Positions 12,228-14,585 of a stretch of DNA of 14,585 nt are shown piece after piece. The stretch lies in the NCBI GenBank assembly GCA_014534415.1, contig JACVRM010000043.1:1-14585 (forward strand). The letters run 5' to 3'. Each line of letters begins with the position of its first letter. The stretch's first letter is position 1. The notes under the pieces are model-generated. The model saw only the letters and a list, made by a program, of their open reading frames with translations. It did no database searches and was not told where the DNA came from. The position numbers and the translations under genes are program-made. The stretch is from Thermoleophilia bacterium. Its GTDB lineage: Bacteria; Actinomycetota; Thermoleophilia; Gaiellales; Gaiellaceae.

Positions 12228-14585
12228 GTGAGCGAGGCGCCGTTCGTCCATCTGCACGTCCATTCGGAGTACTCGATTCTGGACGGCGCCTGCCGTATAC
12301 CGGCGCTCACGGCGCGCGCGGCCGAGCTCGAGATGCCCGCAGTCGCGCTCACCGACCACGGGTCGCTGGCGGGCGCCGTCGAGCTCTACCGCGAGGCCGG
12401 CAAGCAGGGGGTCAAGCCGCTGATCGGCTGCGAGGTCTACGTCGCCGACGACCGCCGCACGCAGGCGAAGGGCTACGCGCACCTGACGCTGCTGGCCGAG
12501 TCGAACGAGGGCTACGGCAACCTGATCAAGCTCGCCTCGGCCGGCTATCTCGAGGGCTACTACTACAAGCCGCGGGTCGACTGGCAGCTGCTCGAGCAGC
12601 ATGCGAACGGACTCGTCGCGCTCTCCGGCTGTCTCTCGGGGCGCGTCTGCAAGGCGCTCGAGGAGGGGCGCGAGCGCGACGCGGCCGCCGAGCTCGACCG
12701 GCTCGCGCAGGTCTTCGGCCGCGACCAGGTCTACGTCGAGCTCCAGGACGCCGGGATCGACGTCCAGAGCCGCATCAACCCGCTGCTCGCCGGCCTCGCG
12801 GAGCGCTCCGGGCTACCGCTCGTGGCGACCGGCGACGTGCACTACCTGCGCGCCGAGGACGCGCGCGCGCACGAGGCGCTGCTGTGCATCCAGTCCGGCG
12901 ACTCGCTCAAGAACCCGGAGCACTGGAAGTTCGATACCGACCAGTTCTACTTCAAGACCCCCGCGGAGATGGCGGCCGACTTCGCCGCCTACCCGACCGC
13001 GCTCGCGCGCACGCTCGAGATCGCGGAGCGCTGCAACGTCGAGATCGAGCTCGGCACGATCCGGCTGCCGAAGTTTCCGGTGCCCGAGGGGCGCGACGCG
13101 TTCGACTACCTCGTGGAGCAGGTCGACCGAGGGCTCGAGCGGCGCTACGGCACCGTCACGCCGGAGTTGCGCGAGCGCGCCCAGTTCGAGCTGAAGACGA
13201 TCCGCGAGATGGGCTTCGCGGACTACTTCCTGATCGTCTGGGATTTCGTCGCGTTCGCGAGGCGGAACGGCATCCAGGTCGGACCCGGCCGCGGCTCGGC
13301 GGCGGGCTCGCTCGTCGCGTACTGCCTGGAGATCACGGACATCGATCCGCTCCGGTACGACCTGCTCTTCGAGCGCTTCCTGAACCCGGGGCGCAAGTCG
13401 ATGCCGGACATCGACATCGACTTCTCGGTCGCCGGGCGCGATCGTGTCATCAACTACGTGTCCGAGAAGTACGGGCGCGACCGGGTGGCGCAGATCATCA
13501 CGTTCGGAACGATGGCCGCGCGGGCGGCTGTGCGCGACGCCGGCCGGGTGCTCGAGGTGCCGTACGGCGCGGTCGACAGGGTCGCCAAGCTGATTCCCGA
13601 GGGGCCCGGGCAGTCGCTCGAGGATTGCCTCAAGCCCGGCGGAGAGCTCCGCCAGGCCTACGACGGCGACCCGCTCGTGCGCGAGATCGTCGATCTCGCC
13701 AAGCCGCTCGAGGGCCTCGTGCGTCAGGACTCGATCCACGCGGCGGGCGTCGTGATCGGCGACCGGCCGCTGGTGGAGTACGTCCCTCTCCAGCAGAAGG
13801 GGCCAGACCAGGAGGTCGTCACGCAGTTCGCGATGGGGGACGTCGAGGCGCTCGGCCTGCTCAAGATGGACTTCCTGGGCCTGCGCAACCTCGACGTGAT
13901 CGACAAGGCGCTCGAGCTCGTCGGAGGTGGGCTGAACGTCGGCAACATCCCGCTGGACGACGCGACCACCTACGAGATGCTCGCGCGCGGCGAGGCGACG
14001 GGCGTCTTCCAGTTCGAGTCGTCGGGCATGCGCGAGGCGCTCCGCCAGGTGAAGCCGACCGAGTTCGAGGATCTCGTCGCGCTCGTCGCGCTCTACCGCC
14101 CCGGCCCGATGGCCTACATCCCGGTGTACGCGCGCCGCAAGAACGGCCAGGAGGCGGTCACGTACATCGACGCGCGGCTCGAGGCGATCACCGGAGCGAC
14201 GCTGGGCCTCTGCATCTACCAGGAGCAGTACCTGGAGATCGCCAAGCAGATCGCCGGCTTCTCGCCGGCCGAGGCGGACGACCTCCGCAAGGCGATCGGC
14301 AAGAAGATCCACGCCTTGATGGCGTCCCTCAAGGAGAAGTTCCTCGAGGGCTGCGCGCGGTCGGGCACGACGCCCGCGGTCGCGCAGCAGCTGTGGAAGG
14401 ACATGGAGGCATCGCAGGACTACTCGTTCAACAAGTCGCATGCGGCGTGCTACGCGCTGATCGCGTACCGGACGGCGTGGCTCAAGGCCAACTACCCGCA
14501 CGAGTACATGGCGGCGCTGATCTCCTCGGTGATGAACACGAAGGACAAGGTGCCGTTCTACGTCAACGCCTGCCGCGAGATCGGC
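12228..14585 (+). CDS. dnaE: DNA polymerase III alpha subunit (replicative, DnaE1-type), partial at right edge
   Basis: The first 786 codons of a gene normally near 1170 codons, in frame to the last base. Residues 1-280 are the PHP domain, with a full set of metal-ligand candidates: H10 and H12 (HLHVHSEYS), D19, H44 (TDHG), E69 (GCEVY), H85, C135 and D203/H205 (TGDVHYL). Family knowledge: an intact PHP site acts as the 3'-5' proofreading exonuclease in actinobacterial DnaE1. The catalytic aspartates of the polymerase palm are in PDIDIDF (D394, D396, D398) and MDFLGLRNL (D548). GPGRGSAAGS at about 348 and YRPGPMAYIP are further C-family signatures, and FNKSHAACYALIAYRTAWLK marks the fingers. 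Start GTG 12228 gives VSEAPFVHLHVHSEYS, matching the family. The missing C-terminus would carry the OB fold and clamp-binding motif. Confidence 0.97.
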   Translation, partial: MSEAPFVHLHVHSEYSILDGACRIPALTARAAELEMPAVALTDHGSLAGAVELYREAGKQGVKPLIGCEVYVADDRRTQAKGYAHLTLLAESNEGYGNLIKLASAGYLEGYYYKPRVDWQLLEQHANGLVALSGCLSGRVCKALEEGRERDAAAELDRLAQVFGRDQVYVELQDAGIDVQSRINPLLAGLAERSGLPLVATGDVHYLRAEDARAHEALLCIQSGDSLKNPEHWKFDTDQFYFKTPAEMAADFAAYPTALARTLEIAERCNVEIELGTIRLPKFPVPEGRDAFDYLVEQVDRGLERRYGTVTPELRERAQFELKTIREMGFADYFLIVWDFVAFARRNGIQVGPGRGSAAGSLVAYCLEITDIDPLRYDLLFERFLNPGRKSMPDIDIDFSVAGRDRVINYVSEKYGRDRVAQIITFGTMAARAAVRDAGRVLEVPYGAVDRVAKLIPEGPGQSLEDCLKPGGELRQAYDGDPLVREIVDLAKPLEGLVRQDSIHAAGVVIGDRPLVEYVPLQQKGPDQEVVTQFAMGDVEALGLLKMDFLGLRNLDVIDKALELVGGGLNVGNIPLDDATTYEMLARGEATGVFQFESSGMREALRQVKPTEFEDLVALVALYRPGPMAYIPVYARRKNGQEAVTYIDARLEAITGATLGLCIYQEQYLEIAKQIAGFSPAEADDLRKAIGKKIHALMASLKEKFLEGCARSGTTPAVAQQLWKDMEASQDYSFNKSHAACYALIAYRTAWLKANYPHEYMAALISSVMNTKDKVPFYVNACREIG

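Noticed and set aside
12813..14501. 562-codon minus-strand open frame opposite dnaE
   Set aside because: The plus strand is unambiguous DnaE; the antisense frame is low-complexity Arg/Leu/Glu shadow.
1..14585. tRNA, rRNA, CRISPR, insertion sequence or prophage content
   Set aside because: I found no cloverleaf, repeat-spacer array, transposase or integrase motif, or phage gene anywhere in the window.

Overview
The window is GC-rich chromosomal DNA with strong G/C preference at third codon positions and many starts that lack a Shine-Dalgarno sequence. A DnaE with an intact PHP domain, a BTAD-type giant regulator, an MbcA/MbcT-like module and frequent leaderless starts point to an actinobacterium. 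The general style suggests the Thermoleophilia (Gaiellales or Solirubrobacterales), but that is inference and not a marker-based call. I see no rRNA, tRNA, insertion sequence, prophage or CRISPR array.

Layout, left to right. (1) A thiolase-like protein without the usual active-site cysteine (minus, cut by the left edge) diverges from a 1150-residue BTAD/AAA/TPR regulator. The 242-bp gap between them carries a repeated 15-base motif. (2) A NagD-type HAD phosphatase (minus) converges on the regulator. Its 5' leader holds a clear intrinsic terminator with an overlapping alternative hairpin, which looks like an attenuator. (3) A soluble transhydrogenase (SthA-like) diverges from nagD. (4) Two toxin-antitoxin-like modules face each other: Xre/RES on plus and XRE/nucleotidyltransferase on minus, with their last stop codons sharing CTAG. 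(5) A small exported beta-rich protein, a SRPBCC protein, a helical-repeat protein and a six-helix membrane protein follow, all on plus. (6) On minus lie a membrane protein and a coupled 48-residue proline-rich microprotein. (7) The first 786 codons of DNA polymerase III alpha (dnaE) run off the right edge.

Most genes look like single housekeeping or accessory units, not one pathway. The clear functional units are the two toxin-antitoxin-like operons, the probable regulator/thiolase-like pair, and the membrane protein/microprotein pair. Three regulatory themes cross gene boundaries. First, TANNNT boxes lie 6, 9 or 12 nt before seven starts, including a CTG and a probable ATC start. Second, the same inverted repeat, CGCAAC-N7-GTTGCG, occurs in front of the Xre/RES operon and again 2.6 kb away. 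Third, nagD has the mutually exclusive hairpins described above. The window holds no obviously new multi-gene system. The best candidates for new biology are the nagD attenuator, the duplicated operator and the paired toxin-antitoxin arrangement.
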